Assembly (NCBI RefSeq): GCF_949987535.1
Contig: NC_080067.1
Location: 78,455,985 to 78,519,984 of the forward strand
From: Balaenoptera acutorostrata
Taxonomy: Eukaryota > Chordata > Mammalia > Artiodactyla > Balaenopteridae
DNA: 64,000 nt
Reading direction: 5' to 3'
Positions 1 through 12,789 of this stretch are shown here, in pieces (position 1 is the stretch's first letter; every line of letters begins with the position of its first letter). Made by a program: the position numbers and the translations under genes. The notes beneath the pieces were generated by a model. The model searched no databases, was not told the origin of the DNA, and saw nothing but the letters and a program-made list of their open reading frames with translations.

Positions 1-524
1 TTCCTTGTGCACTTGAGAAGAATGTGTATTATGCTGCTTTCGGATGGAATGTTCTATAAATATCAATTAAGTCCATCATGTCTAAGATGTCATTTAAGTC
101 CTGTATTTCCTTATTGATTTTCTGTCTGGATAATCTGTCCATTGAAGTAAGTGGGGTGTTAAAGTCCCCCACTATTATTGTGTTACTGTCGATTTCTCCT
201 TTTATGACTGTTAGCATTTGCCTTATATATTGAGGCGCTCCTATGTTGGGTGCATATATATTTACAATTGTTATATCTTCTTCTTGGATTAATCCCTTGA
301 TCATTAGGTAGTGTCCTTCTTTGTCTCTTGTAACAGTCTTTATTTTAAAGTCTATTTTGTCTGATATGAGTATTGCTACTCCAGCTTTCTTTTGATTTCC
401 ATTTGCATGGAATAACTTTTTCTGTCCCCTCACTTTCAGTCTGTATGTGTCCCTAGATCTGAAGTGGGTCACCATATCTATGGGTCTTGTTTTTGTATCC
501 ATTCAACCAGTCTATGTCTTTCAG

Positions 525-616
525 TTAGAGCATTTAATTCATTTACATTTAAGGTAATTATTAATATGTATTAGAGCATTTAATTCATTTACATTTAAGG
601 TAATTATCAGTATGTT
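525..616. repeat. 46-bp tandem duplication inside L1
   Basis: Positions 525-570 and 571-616 are two near-identical 46-bp copies starting TTAGAGCATTTAATTCATTT, differing at only a few bases near the end. It lies just upstream of the L1 endonuclease relic and looks like a local replication-slippage duplication. Confidence 0.9.
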
Positions 617-734
617 TGTTCTTATTGCCATTTTGTTGTCTTGTATTTGTTTTTGTAGGTCTTTTTTCTTCCCTTCATCTTTTGGTCTCTTCTCTTGTGA
701 TTTGATGATTATCCTTTCGTTTTAAACATTTTTA

Positions 735-960
735 AAAATATTTATTTATTTATTTGGCCGTGTCAAGTCTCTGTTGCAGCACACGGGATCTTAGTTGTGG
801 CATGCAGGATCTTTATTTGCCTCACTTGGGATCTTTTAGTTGCGGCATGCAAACTCTTAGTTGCAGCATGTGGGATCTAGTTCCCTGACCAGGGATCAAA
901 CCTGGCCCCCCTGCGTTAGGAGCATGGAGTCTTAGCCACTGGACCACCAGGGAAGTCCCA
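735..960 (-). mobile_element. CHR-type tRNA-derived SINE (CHR-2-like)
   Basis: Read on the minus strand, it begins with the promoter-like head TGGGACTTCCCTGGTGGTCC near 960 and ends in an A-rich TAAATAAATA tail near 735. The body carries 'ccctggtcagggaac' and 'gcatgc' blocks of the shorter CHR-2 type. It is inserted in the L1. Confidence 0.85.
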
Positions 961-1435
961 ATTTGATGACTGTCTTTAGTGTTGTGTTCGGATTGCTTTT
1001 TCCTTTTTGTCTGTGTATTGCAGATTTTTGGTTTGCGGTTACCATGAGGTTTTGATATAGCAGTCTATATATGTACAAGGTTGTTTTAAGTTGCTGGTCT
1101 CTTAATTTCAAATGCATTTCCAATACCCTACATTTGTACTCTCCTCACAATTGCTGGTTTTGATATCATAATTTTCTGTGGATGATTTCCTATCTTTACT
1201 GTATTTTGCCTTTACCAGTGAGCTTTCCCATTTGTAGTTTTCTTGTTTCTAGTTGTGGGCTTTTCCATCTAGGGAAATTCCTTTAGCATTTGTTGTAAAG
1301 CTGGTTTAGTGGTGCTGAATTCTCTTAGCTTTTGCTTGCCTGTAAAGCTTTTGATTTCTCCATTGAATCTGAACAAGAGCCTTGCTGGGTAGAGTATTCT
1401 TGGTTGTAGGTTTTTTCCCAAAAGCACTTTTGAAG

Positions 1436-2534
1436 GCCGTCTCCTGGGTGGAGGCACTAACTGGCAACCATGACAGCCAAGTTCATCATCAGGCTGGTGG
1501 GAGTCAGTTCACGTATGCTCACCTCCATGGCAACAACCTGAGGGCCTCGTAAATAGGATCCCAACGCCAAGACTCTGGGACTCTCCTGTCCTCTCGCCCA
1601 CTCCCTTCTCACCCCCTTTTGAAGGCCCCCTCCAGACCCCAAGCCTAGCCCTTGATGGAATCATTGTACCCCAGTAAACCAGCCTGTGACTTTGGGACAC
1701 ACTGCAGGACCACAGAGGAAACCTTGCCTTTGAAAATGGTAAAAAGAGGTTCACCCCCTGGGCAAAAAGCGATGTGTGAGTGTTGGGGGAGTGAAATCAT
1801 AATGGTGAAAGTTACTCTCACTTTGGTTTTTTTAGAAATAGGTCTTGCCTGGCTGAGGTATAGCCTACAGTCTGGTAATGAAGTGACTACCCCAAAAACC
1901 CTCCAATCCCCCACCTTTCTCCCCCCAAATGCGTGAGGACTGTCAGTCACCCTACCTGTCTGTGGGCTCTCCCCTACCAACTGTGAGCCTTCCTTTCCTC
2001 AGTTCTGCGTAACCAGCCCTACCACAGACCTGCCTTGCTGGATAAAAGCACAGATCGATAAATGAATCAGTGGGTCACCAAGCCCAGGCTTCCATCTTGG
2101 CCCACTGGCAGCCTTTGGCCCAAGTTTCTTTAGGCCCCACCTGGCCCATTGGCCTCTTAGAGGGCAAAGCCAAGCACCTTGCTGAGTTGCAGGCCACCCT
2201 CAAGCCCCAGCAAACTTGACAGGACTGATTCATGTGGACTGGTTGTGTCTTTGGATCTGGACTTGGAAATTTCACAGGTTGGGGGCAAGGGCTCATCCCT
2301 GCCCTTCACTCACAGCTGCCCAAGGAAAAAGCTGTATTCCTAAGTGTGTCTCTGCTGAGCTGCCAGGAGAGCACCTGGAATGGAGGCCACTCTCCCCTCA
2401 GGGAGGAGCCTCTGGAAAGCAAGAATCTGTGACTGGAATGAGGCAGCCGAGTAACCACCGTTGCTGTGGGAATTTTTCTCTAAGATCAGAATGTGCCTGG
2501 AGACAGCAGGTGGACAAATGGCCAAGGTAGAGGT
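1436..2534. other. Intergenic sequence, no gene recognised
   Basis: No exon-like block, RNA gene or clear repeat family is recognisable here. Short open frames on both strands (none over 111 codons) have no family resemblance. The GC content is higher than in the flanking L1 sequence. Confidence 0.6.
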
Positions 2535-2992
2535 GTGATAATGTTCATCCAAGAGTCTCTGTGACAGCAAAATCCTGGAAACTACCTAAATGCCCAGCAT
2601 TTTAAGTTGGATAAATGAAAGATGATGCATATTTTCACTTGCAGTGGAATACAATGTATGGTCTGCAGCCAACAAATGAAGGACAGAGCTATATTTACCC
2701 ATGTGGAAAGATTTCCATGACATATTGTTGAGTAAAAAGAGTCGGTTATGAAACAGTATATGATCCCATTATCATAAAATATCACACACACACACGCACA
2801 CACACACGGAGCTGTCTGGAAATCTGTTCACCAAACTGTTAACAGTAAGTATCTCCAGTTGGTGGAATTTAAGGGCAATTTTTACTTTGTTCCTTAAATT
2901 CTAGATTTTGAATTTTAAAGCATTTTAAATAACTAATCATTTTCACTTGGGAATGAATAAATAAACAAGCAAACAAAAAATAAAACCTTCCA
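2535..2992 (+). mobile_element. Old L1 3' end (L1M type)
   Basis: Plus-strand text such as 'aaaatcctggaaactacctaaatgcc', 'gtggaatacaatg' and 'gatatgttgttgag'-like blocks matches the 3' end of old L1M elements. It ends in an A-rich tail near 2992. A (CA)n microsatellite lies within it at about 2783-2807. Confidence 0.7.
2783..2807. repeat. (CA)n microsatellite
   Basis: About a dozen CA units interrupted once by CG. It is the kind of locus likely to vary in length between individuals. Confidence 0.9.
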
Positions 2993-4479
2993 CTGTCCCA
3001 ATCACAGTCCTGATGTCTCACGTCCTCTCATCTCTTGCCAAGCAATTCTGAGTCGGCCCCAATGAGGAGCAGAGCTGTGGGAGGACCAGGCTTGGAGCTA
3101 CTCCAAGCTAGATGTGGATGTGGCTCTACCACGAGCTGTGGGACCTTCAAGAAGCCAGTGAACCCTTCAGAGCCTCCATTTCTTCCCTGAATGTCTGCCT
3201 CATGGGCTGGTGGGAGGCAATAAGATTGGGTCAAGTGCCCATGTGGTCTTCTGGAGGGGATGGGGTGAGGTCCTGCCTGCCCAGGCCAGTCCAGGAGCTC
3301 AAACTCAAGGCCTCATGGACCGGACACCCATGCCTGCAAGTCTGACCTCTCCCGCTTCTGCAACTATGTGATCCTGAGCCCACACCATCCACCAAACTGT
3401 GGGCAGACATGGGAGGAAGAAAGAGAAATCTATGAGGCCAGGCTCGTCCTGAGGGAAGCAGACAAAAATCCAAGCTCAGTGGGGTCAGCTTCAAGTGCCT
3501 CAGAATTAGAACCCACCAGCCTTGGGGAGGTCTGGGGGCCTGAGCCCAGGATCAGGCAGGCTACTTCAGGCAAGGTGGGGACAGAAAATCGCCTCCAGGC
3601 TCCTCCACCCATCACCCCCTAGCTCATTCACACTCTTGGCTCCAGGGCACTCCCATCCCAGCCCCCAACCCCCCAACCCCCCACCCCCTTCCATCACTAG
3701 TTCACAGCTTGTGGAGGATGCTAGAGATGGAAGCGCCCTCAGTAAATCAGCTTGTCCAATCAGTGTGACCCACGCCCTCATCTTTCAGGAAAACAAGGCC
3801 TACAAGGGCAGGACTTTCTACTAATGGGAACATAGCTCCAGGTTCAAACTCAGAGTCTAGTTCCCGGGTCTGGGGTAACAGAACACAATGCACAGTGACC
3901 AGCACACACCAGTGCATTCCCTTCCACCAGGACCCCAACCCAGTTCACCACCTGGGAAAGCTTTAACAGTCATGCCACAACTATGTGCCAGAGGTCCTCA
4001 TTGGCCAGTGGACCATAGGTGATCTGGCATCAAAATCCCATTTTGATGTCTATTCCTAGCAGCACTCCTGGCACCACTATTCACTGTCATAGGTTGGTTC
4101 CCCAGAAAACATGCTCTGAGACAGATGTGTGCAGGTTTACTGAGGAGAGCGTTTAGGAACAATACCTACGAGGGCGTAAGGATTCATGGAATGGGCAGAG
4201 AGGAGTTGAAATGCAATGCTGTAGTAAGGCAGAACCTGGTTGATCCTACAAGGAGCTCTGATGTCCCTCAGGTTATCCCGCCTTGCAGCAGGAGGGTCTG
4301 GCCTTCATACTCCTACCTCAACCCTCCAGCGATGCAGGGGGAGGGCACACATGACCTTAAGCAGGGTGGCTCTCTTCAGCTGAGGGCAAGTCCCAGAGGG
4401 AAACCCAGCAGCAGGGGAGTGAGAGCCTCAGTCCTGAAGGAGCTCTGGGCAGCAGACCACAGCCTCCACTACAGGGGGG
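2993..4479. other. Intergenic sequence, no gene recognised
   Basis: Moderately GC-rich unique sequence with a C-rich run at about 3660-3690. Open frames up to 123 codons show no recognisable family, splice context or codon bias. No RNA gene is seen. Confidence 0.55.
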
Positions 4480-4560
4480 GGAAGAAACTTGCCTGAGATC
4501 ACACAGCCAGTAAATGATGCAGCTGAATTCAAATCCAGATGGTGAAAGCCACATCTTTAT
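4480..4560 (-). mobile_element. MIR SINE fragment
   Basis: The block 'gagatcacacagccagtaaatg' and 'gaattcaaatccag' is the diagnostic MIR core in reverse orientation. The fragment is cut by the L1 that follows. Confidence 0.65.
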
Positions 4561-6285
4561 TTTTTTTTTTAATTTTGTTGAAGTGTAGTTGATTTACAAT
4601 GTTGCATTAGTTTCTGCTGTACAGCAAAGTGACAGTTTTATATATATATATATTCTTTTCCATTATGGTTTAATCACAGGCTATTGAATATAGTTCCCTG
4701 TGCTATAGAGTAGGACCTTGTTGTTTATCCGTCCTATACATACTAGTTTGCATCTGCTAATCCAAAGCTCCCAATCCTCCTCTCCCCCACACTCCTCCCC
4801 CTTGACAACCACAAATCTGTTCTCTATGTCTGTGAGTCTGTTTCTGTTTTGTAGATATGCTGATTTGTGTTGTACTTTAGATTCCACATATAAGTGATAG
4901 CCTATGGTATTTGTCTTTCTCTTTCTGACTTACTTCACTTAGTGTGATAATCTCTAGGTCCATCCATGTTGCTGCAAATGGCATTATTTCAGTCTTTTTG
5001 ATGGCTGAGTAATATTCCATTGTATTTATATACCACATCTTCTTTATCCATTCATCTGTTGGTGGACATTTAGGTTGTTTCCACGTCTTGGCTATTGTAA
5101 ATAGTGCTGCTATGAACATAGGGGTGCATGTATCTTTTCAAATTATAGTTTTGTCTGGGTATATGCCCAGGAGTGGGATTGCTGGATCACATGGAAACTC
5201 TACTTTTAGTTTTTTAAGGATCCTCCATACTGTTCTCCATAATGGCTGCACCAATTTACATTCCCACCAACAGTGTAGGAGTGTTCCCTTTTCTCCACAT
5301 TCTCTCCAGCATTTATTGTTTGTAGACTTTTTAATGATGGCCATTCTGACTGATGTGAGGTGGTACCGCACTGTAGTCTTGATTTGCATTTCTCTGATAA
5401 TCAGTGATTATGAGCATCTTTTCATGTGCCTATTTGCCATCTGTATGTTGTCTCTGGAGAAATGTCTGTCCATTTTTCTATTGGGTTGTTTGTTTTTTTT
5501 CTTGTTGAGTTGTATGAGCTGTTTGTATATTTTGGAGATTAATCCCTTGTTGGTTGCATCATTTGCAAATATTTTCTCCCAGTCCATAGGTTCTCTTTTC
5601 ATTTAGTTTATGGTTTCCTTTGCTGTACAGAAGCTTATAAGTTTGATTAGGTCCCATTTGTTTATTTTTGCTTTTATTTCTATTGCCTTGGGAGACTGAC
5701 CTAAGAAAACATTGGTATGACTTATGTCAGAGAATGTTTTGCCTACGTTCTCTTCTAAAAGTTTTATGGTGTCGTGCCTTATATTTAAGTCTTTAAACCA
5801 TTTTGAGTTTATTTTTGTGTGACATGAGGTGTGTGTTCTAACTTCATTGATTTATATGTGGCTGTCCAACTTTCCTAACACTACTTGTTGAAGAGACTGT
5901 CTTTTCCCCATTGTATATTCTTGCCTCCTTTGTTGAAGAGTAATTATCCATAGGTGTGTGGGTTTATTTCTGGGCTCTCTATTGTGTTCCATTGACCCAT
6001 ATGTCTGCTTTTGTGCCAGTACCAAGCTGTTTTGATTACTGTAGCTTTTTAGTATAATCTGAAGTCTGGGAGGGTTATGCCTCCCACTTTGTTCTTTTTC
6101 CTCAGGGTTGCTTTGGCAATTCTGGGTCTTTTATGATTCCTTATAAATTTTAGGATTAATTGTTCTAGTTCTGTGAAAATTGTCATGGGTGATTTGATAG
6201 GGATCGCATTACATTTGTAGATCGCTTTGGGTAATATGGCCATTTTTACAATATTAATTCTTCCAACCCAAGAGCACGCAAAGCG
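4561..6285 (-). mobile_element. LINE-1, 3' half of ORF2
   Basis: A 5'-truncated minus-strand L1. Conceptual pieces in order along the minus strand are [19 protein letters not shown] (6049-6288), [20 protein letters not shown] (5408-5602), [13 protein letters not shown] (5138-5389) and [19 protein letters not shown] (4877-5119). These are the end of the reverse transcriptase region and the C-terminal domain of L1 ORF2. Frameshifts separate them, so the element is dead. A short (TA)n lies at about 4638-4652. Confidence 0.92.
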
Positions 6286-6324
6286 CACATCTTAATCTCA
6301 ATACTCACATGAATGTCTGATGCT

Positions 6325-6545
6325 TAAAGGGTGTGCTTACTGTGCTGGGCATTGTGCCAGACACTATCTGTAAATTATATGGCTTACCTCTCAAAGCAAC
6401 CCTCAAAAGCAGGTATATAGTGTTACAGCCACATTTTACAATTGAAGAGCCTGAGGCTTGGTGATGGTAAGTAACTTCTCCAAGGTCACTCAATTAATAG
6501 CTAGGATTTGAGCCCAGAGCCACTACATAATAAGGCCATACTTTA
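6325..6545 (-). mobile_element. MIR SINE
   Basis: Contains 'gtgctgggcattgtgccagacact', 'attttacaattgaagagcctgagg' and 'gtaacttctccaaggtcac', the ordered blocks of a nearly full-length reverse-orientation MIR. Confidence 0.85.
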
Positions 6546-7387
6546 CTGACAAATTGGACCCTTGTTCAGTAGCTTGTGGATTACGTGCATTTTTTTAATG
6601 TTTTTTGGAGTAAGAGGAGAGCATGGTGAACTTGACCTCTCTGAGTTGCCCACTGGTCTGCAGACTGACAGCTGGCTGAGGAGGCTGAGCCCACCCGAGG
6701 TCTGCACTGCCCTGCAGGCTCCCTGCTCTAAGTCTGGCCGGAGGAGTCCACGCCTCCCCCCTGCTCACAGCTCAAGTCCGCACAGGGCCGCTGGTACCGG
6801 CACCAACCAGGTGACCCGAGGTTTGGCCCCACAACTGCTGCAGAGCCCTGGTCCTCAGACTCCAGGAAGCTCAGTTTACAGAGCTGTAAATGGGGGTCAT
6901 CCCCATTATCATCCTTGCCTTGCTCCAGCAGGTCCCTTTGAGAGGGCTGCTGGCGAGAAACAATTATAATACACGTTGCAAACCACGAGTGCTAGTTGTG
7001 TTCTGCAGCATCACCAGCCCCAATAGAAGTTGACCTTTGACAGCCAGCAACCCCACATTCCTTGGAAATAGTGTGTTTCCTCCTTGGGGGTGGGGTGGAG
7101 CCCTCTCTACCCATGATGGGCTGTCCTGGGAACCCAGGTCCGTGTGCCTTGAAGCCTGGCAGCTGTACAGGGAAGGCTGACAGGGAGGAACAGACCAGAG
7201 GTCCCCTTGCCATGCTCTCCCCAGGCTCTTCTCTCCCCTCCTCAATTAACAATTTGTGTTTGGGAAAGGTCTGCCTCCCCCCACCCCAGTTCTTCAAGGG
7301 CAGAGACTGAGCCTGCCCTCTGTCCACAGCATTCCCAGGGCCAAGCTCCATGTGGAACATAGCTAGTACCTAATAAGGTGTTTGCTG
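6546..7387. other. Intergenic sequence, no gene recognised
   Basis: Unique-looking, moderately GC-rich sequence. Open frames on both strands up to 135 codons lack any recognised family. Nothing else is seen. Confidence 0.55.
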
Positions 7388-7636
7388 AAAGAGAGAGAGA
7401 GAGAGACAAAAGGAAGGAAGGAAGGGAGGGAGGGAGGAAGGAAGGAAGGAAAGAGAAAGAAAGGAGGGAGGAAGGAAGAGAAAGGGAGAGAGAGAAAGAG
7501 ACAGAAAAAGGAAGAGAGAAAGGGAGAGAGAAAGAGAGAAGGAAGGAAGGGGGAAGAAAGAAAGAAAGAAAGGGAGAAAGGGAGAGAGAAAGAGAGAAGG
7601 GAGGAAGGAAAGAAAGGAAGGAAGGAAGGAAGGGGG

Positions 7637-7668
<32 letters not shown>

Positions 7669-7772
7669 AAAAGGGAGAAAGAAAGGGAGAGAGAGAGAAA
7701 GAAAGGAAGGAAGAGAGAGAATGGGAGAGAGAGAAAGAAAGAATGGGAGAGAGAGAGAAGATGGTAATTTCG
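7388..7772. repeat. Polypurine GA/GGAA/GAAA tract
   Basis: About 385 bases consist almost only of A and G on the plus strand, built from mixed GA, GGAA, GAAA and GGGA units (for example runs of GGAAG and GAAAGA), with only a few pyrimidines. Long open frames on both strands (K/R/E-rich one way, S/L/P/F-rich the other) are a composition effect, because stop codons are scarce in such a tract. They are not genes. Confidence 0.95.
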
Positions 7773-7949
7773 CATCCTGGAAGTGGACTGCTCCAGGGGG
7801 AGTTCTCAGAGCGCTGAGTGGCCTGGTCCTCCCCGGCAACTCCCGGACTATGGAGCTGCTAAGGAAAGGGTTACTGTTGACATCAGGGCTGGCCATTGTC
7901 TCTTCCTGGTCCTGAAGCTGTTCCCTTTCCCAGGATGTGTATATAGTTT

Positions 7950-8287
7950 GCTGGGTGGCTTAAACAACAGAAATGTATTGTCTCAGTTTTGGAGGCTAGC
8001 AGTCCAAGATCAAGATGTCAGTAGGTTGGTTCCTTGGCTTGTAGATCACCCCAATCTCTGCCTGTATCTTCACATGCCATTCTCCCTGTGTGCCTGTGTC
8101 TCTGTATCCAAATCTCCCCTTTTCATAAGGATATCAGTCATATTGGATTCAGGCCCATCTTAATGACCTCATCTTAACTAATTCCATCTACAGCAACCCT
8201 ATGTTCAAATAAGGTCACATTCTGAGGTACTAGGGGTTAGGACTTCAACATGGGAATTTGGGACGACACCGTTCAACCCATGACAGT
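7950..8287 (-). mobile_element. MaLR LTR (MLT1-like)
   Basis: Read on the plus strand it runs from 'ctgggtggcttaaacaacag' through 'ccttggcttgtag', 'taaggatatcagtcatattgg' and 'aaggtcacattctgaggtac' to 'gttcaacccatgacag'. This is the reverse complement of an MLT1-type LTR of the non-autonomous MaLR group. It is a solo, old and diverged copy with no internal coding region. Confidence 0.8.
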
Positions 8288-9774
8288 TCGCTCGTATTCT
8301 GTTGGTCAGGGTCGGGCAGAGAATGCCTCACAGTGTCTCTGTCCTACCCCTACCAATGCTGAGCTATCGAGATGGATGATGTCTGGGTGGGATCCCCCAG
8401 CTCCAAGATGTGCTCTGACCCTCCACTTTCCTTCCCTCAGCGAAGAGGCAAAGGAGCAGGCTCAGACAGGTCTGACCTGCAGATAGACGGAGACTGGCTC
8501 AGAGTTCTCTCCACAGCTTTGAAACATCTGGGAGAGAGAAGCAGCTGGCTCTCCCAGTGCCGTTGCCCTGAAGTGTGCTCATGCCCCAGCCCCAGTTCCC
8601 CCACCCCCCTTCCTTTCTCTCCTCCACTTTCTTTTTTCCCTCTCAGCTCCAGCTGCCCTAGGGTATCAAAACTGGCTTCACCCATCGTGGGCTGGAAAGG
8701 AAGCAAATGGGCAGTGTGGCATTTTCCAAGGATGTTGCATTTTGTACCATCAATTACCGACATTCGTCGTTACCTCACCTCTCCCTCCTGCCACTCCCAT
8801 TCTACAGGACAGGCAAGTGAGGCTATGAGAATCACGGGACTTCCTGGGATTTGAACCCAGGCACAGCCAGCAGAGCACGGTGGTGGCAAGTCGGCATCGG
8901 CGCACCTGCCACAGCGAGGGCAGGACTGCCTGCCTGCAGCCTCCAGGACACCCCAGCCAAAGTCCAGGTGCAATTGCCCTTATCTCCTGTGCTCAGATCC
9001 ACACGATCATCTCAGGGCCCTGATCAGGGGGGCCCCCGACCCAGGGCAGGAAACCTGGGTCAGCGTTTGTGGGAGTGTGGGCTCCTCACTGATAACAGAA
9101 GTGCTGGTCCTGCCCAGGTTAGAGATGGGTTGGGGACTGAGCTTATCTCTGAAAGGAGAGAATTTTGCAGCAAAGCTACTTAGCCGTTGGCTGCTCAGCT
9201 GAGCGTCAGGGCATAAAGTCCCTCCTTTTGAGGGGCTACCAAGAGCTGAGAGCAGTTTCTGCCTGCAGGTCTGTGCCATCAGCCCTCCTGGACCAGAGAC
9301 CTACAGCAAAGAATGGGTATGACTAGGGAGGAAGGACATGCAGGCTGACAAGGGCCACCTGCCCCAGCTACTAAGCTCGGGGGTGGTTTGATTAATTTAT
9401 TTATTTCAGTAAGAGACACCAACCTCCGTCAGTGCATGTGCATGTACCCACATGTACATGATGGATGTGTGTACACACGTGTAAGCATGTACACCCATTT
9501 CCAGACCTTTCCTCCTGCAAAAGGACAGGGTTGCTGGCTCCTGCTCAAGAGAGGATGACAGGAAATGTCCTCCCCCAGAGGTGTCTTAGGACTCCAAGCT
9601 TTTAAAGCCCTTAATCTTCTTCCCATTTCCATTTCCATCAGAGGCTAAAGAACTTTTTAAAAGTCAGGCCTCCTTCCTCTCCCAACCTTAGGTTTCCTCT
9701 GAGACCTACAAGTGGTGAGGTGGAGGTTGCTTTAATAGAAATGCATCTGCTTTGCAGGATCTTGTCTTAGGCAA
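8288..9774. other. Intergenic sequence, no gene recognised
   Basis: Open frames up to 160 codons are present but none looks like a known protein. A weak MIR-like stretch lies near 8800-8870. A short run of tgcatgtgcatgtaccc-type repeats lies near 9433-9490. Confidence 0.5.
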
Positions 9775-10630
9775 CTTTATATTTTTTTTATTGTGGTAAA
9801 ATATACATGACATAAAAACTTAGCATTTTAATAACTTTTAAGTGTACAGTTCTGTAGTGATAAGTACATGTACACTGTTCTGTAACCATCACCACCATCC
9901 ATCTCCAGAACTTTTTCCTCTTCCCCAGCTGAAACTCTGTATACATTAAACGCTAACCTCCCATTCGTCCCCAGCCCCTGGCAACAGCCATCCTACTTTC
10001 TGTCCCTAAGAGTTTGACTACTCTAGGGACCTCATACAAGAGGAATCATTTATCCTTTTGTGACTGGCTTATTTCATATTTCCCATAGCATGATATCTTC
10101 AAGGTTCATCCATGTCATGTGTGTCAGAACTTCATTCCTTCTTAAGGCTAAATAATATTCCACTGTATGTCTCTATCACATTTTGTTTATATATTCATCT
10201 GTCGATGGGCACTGTTGCTTCCCCCTTTTTAATGCCACTATGTACATGAGTGTACAAGTAACTTTTCGAGTTCCTGCTTTCGATTGTTTTGTGTATATAC
10301 CCAGAAATGGAATTGCTGGATCACATGGTAACTTCGTCTTTAATTTTTTAAGGAACTGCCATGCTGTTTTCCACAGAGGCTGCACCATTTTACATTCCCA
10401 CCAACAATGCACAAAGCTTCCAATTTCTCCATATCCTCTTCAGCACTTGTTATTTTATTTTTCTTTTTTGTACTATCCATCCTAACTGGGTGTGCAGAGG
10501 TTTCCCATTGTGGTTTTGGTTTGCATTTCCCTAATGATTAGTGATGTCGAGCATCTTTTCTGTGCTTATTGGCCATTAGTATATCTTCTTTGGAGATATG
10601 TCTATTCAAGTCCTTAGACAATGTAAGATT
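9775..10630 (-). mobile_element. LINE-1 3' end (L1M type)
   Basis: Positions 10176-10412 on the minus strand encode [20 protein letters not shown] and [13 protein letters not shown], the C-terminal domain of L1 ORF2. The segment down to about 9775 is the 3' UTR ending at a T-rich run (the A tail on the minus strand). It is frameshifted and old. Confidence 0.85.
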
Positions 10631-11690
10631 TTTTTAAAACTCCTATTCTTAATGCTCTGAAGGTTGTTATTGGGACCATTTCTCTCTGAGATTTCTTGCA
10701 GCCCATCCTGGGGCTAGATCTGCTGCCACCCAGACATTCCTGTGGGAACAGGAGGTGAGGGAGCCATGAAGAGAAGTCTTGGCCAGCTTGGAACCTGGCC
10801 TGGAGGACTTTGCTCTCAGGAGTTCAAACCTTGAGAAATCCAGAAGCTTGAGTTGAGCTGGAGCCAGTTTCTGGATGGCTCAGCTCAGAATGCATGCCTC
10901 CCCCAAGAGATGCCAGTTTTGAGGGGGTTTTGCCTGGGCTGGGAGGGCAGCTGACCTAGTGCCTGGTGCTGGGAATGGGCAGTGCCCACCCCCAAAGCTG
11001 CCTTTGGGCTCCCAGTCACTTGAGGTTTTCTGGGGAGAATTTGCTATCCACAGGCCCCATGACCACTAGGGTCACTTAGCACATGCTGAGACCTTTCTGC
11101 TGATAGGAAAGATTACAATCAGGTTTGTATCCAGAAGGTGGTGAGTTTATCATCTGTCTCAGTTCAGAGTTTATCATCATTACCAACCCACAAGGCCCAT
11201 CTCCTGTTTTATTTATTTATTATCTCCCTTTATCCCTGGGCCCAGCTCTTGCCCCCATTCCTCCTTGACCCTACCAGGGGTATCCATTCTACTGTGTTCG
11301 ATGTGCTTCCTTGCACTTGTGTAAAGGATGTGTGTTTTCATGGGTATGTGTCTTGAACTAATATATACATTGTCCTGTGCTAATAAATCTCATTCTCCTT
11401 CTCGCTTTATCTTTCACTTAATGCGATGTTTTACAAACCAGTCCAGATCCCATGATGTATTTCTAATTCACAGAGGATTTCATCCTGGCTGTCACCTTTG
11501 GGAGATGGTCCACCAGGTGCCGCCATCTCCTGATACACCTTCACTCTTAAGATTTTTAACTGAGTCAAACAAATCAAAGAAATCAAACAAATCATCTGTA
11601 TCTTTGCTTTTTTGTTTTTATCTTCATGAGAAGATATCAGACAAACCCAAATTGAGAGACATTCTATGAAATTACTGACCAGCATTCTTC
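10631..11690. other. Intergenic sequence, no gene recognised
   Basis: The part from 10,631 to 11,130 looks unique. From 11,140 to 11,470 it resembles old repeat sequence ('gtgtgttttcatgggtatgtg', 'tgcgatgttttacaaaccagtcc') that I could not assign to a family with confidence. Confidence 0.45.
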
Positions 11691-12785
11691 AAAAGTTAAG
11701 GTCATGAAAAACAAGGCAAGACAGATACAATTGTAGCTTACAGGAATCTAGGGAATAATGATGACTAAGTGCATCACAGTATCCTAATGGGATCCTGGAA
11801 CAGAAAAGGCATTAGTGGAATGTTAATTTCTTAGTTTTGGTGAATATGCCATGGTTATATAAAATGTTAACATGAAGGGAAGCCATGCTACGTGAACTAT
11901 CTTTACAATTCTTCTGCAATCTAAAATTATTCTTAAATAGAAGTTTAAAAAATACGGCTATATATGAAAAGCTTAAAGAAATAATAAAGCAATCACAGAG
12001 ATGAGAAATAATAAAGCAACAAGAGAATACCAGGAATGAACAGACAGATTAATATTTTTTGAAATGAAAAATATAATTCTTAAAATATCAGTTAGGCACA
12101 GATAAAGAGAAGTGGGAGTTAATAAACTCCAAAGGTGCAACACTGAGAGATAAGTAGAGAGAAAACATAAAGGAAGCACTAATTAAGAGATAGGAAGGTT
12201 AGACTAAAAAGCTCTATTATAAGCAAATGTATATAATCAGATCCTCAAAAATGGAGAATAGAGAGAATGACGGAAAGAAAATATTTAAAGGATAATGGCT
12301 GTGAAGTTTTTAGAACTAGTGAAAAACATGATATTAGAGGTTTAGGAACAGAAATGCATACTTAGCAGGATAAATAAAAATAAATCCATACCTAGACACA
12401 GCTCAGTAAAACTGAAGACACAAAAGACAAAGGTAAGATCTTAAAGACAGCCAGAGAGAAAGGAGAGGTGGTCCACGAAGAATCCACAATTAGAAAGACA
12501 GTGGACTCCTCAGCAGCAACACAGAAGTCAGAAGATAGTGAATATAATCTTGCAAATGTGGATAGAAAATAACTATCAACCTAGAGTTATGAACCCATAA
12601 AACTATCTTCCAAGATTGAGGGTGATAAAAATTGAGAGTTTACCATCAAGAAACCTGCACTATAGGGGAAAAAATGACTTCACAAGAGCAATCTAAGATT
12701 TAAGATGAAAGAGGGTGTGCTGAGTAAGTAAATGGAAATAACATTATATACACCAAACAACCATTGTCTTTAAAAATAATAATGG
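11691..12785 (+). mobile_element. Old L1M fragments including ORF1-like region
   Basis: A-rich plus-strand sequence. The block 12,425-12,660 ('aagatcttaaagacagccagagag', 'cctcagcagcaac', 'aactatcaacctagagttatg') matches the ORF1 part of old L1M elements. The block 11,830-11,950 resembles an L1M 3' end, so there may be two fragments. Neither has an intact frame. Confidence 0.6.
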
Positions 12786-12789
12786 TAAT

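Larger units (their letters stand above)
1..1435 (-). mobile_element. LINE-1 fragment, ORF2 endonuclease region and upstream
   Basis: The minus strand carries a decayed L1. Positions 29-502 stay open for 157 codons and match the endonuclease domain of L1 ORF2, including the conserved stretches GVAILISDK, NIYAPN and GDFNTP (seen in the translation). Sequence from about 616 to 1435 is the L1 part upstream of this domain, broken by a SINE at 735-960. The element is cut by the left window edge. It is a relic, not an intact L1. Confidence 0.85.

Noticed and set aside
7242..7915. Several 129-177 codon frames on both strands
   Set aside because: They result from the polypurine tract, which lacks stop codons on either strand. 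Translations are K/R/E or S/L/P/F low complexity.
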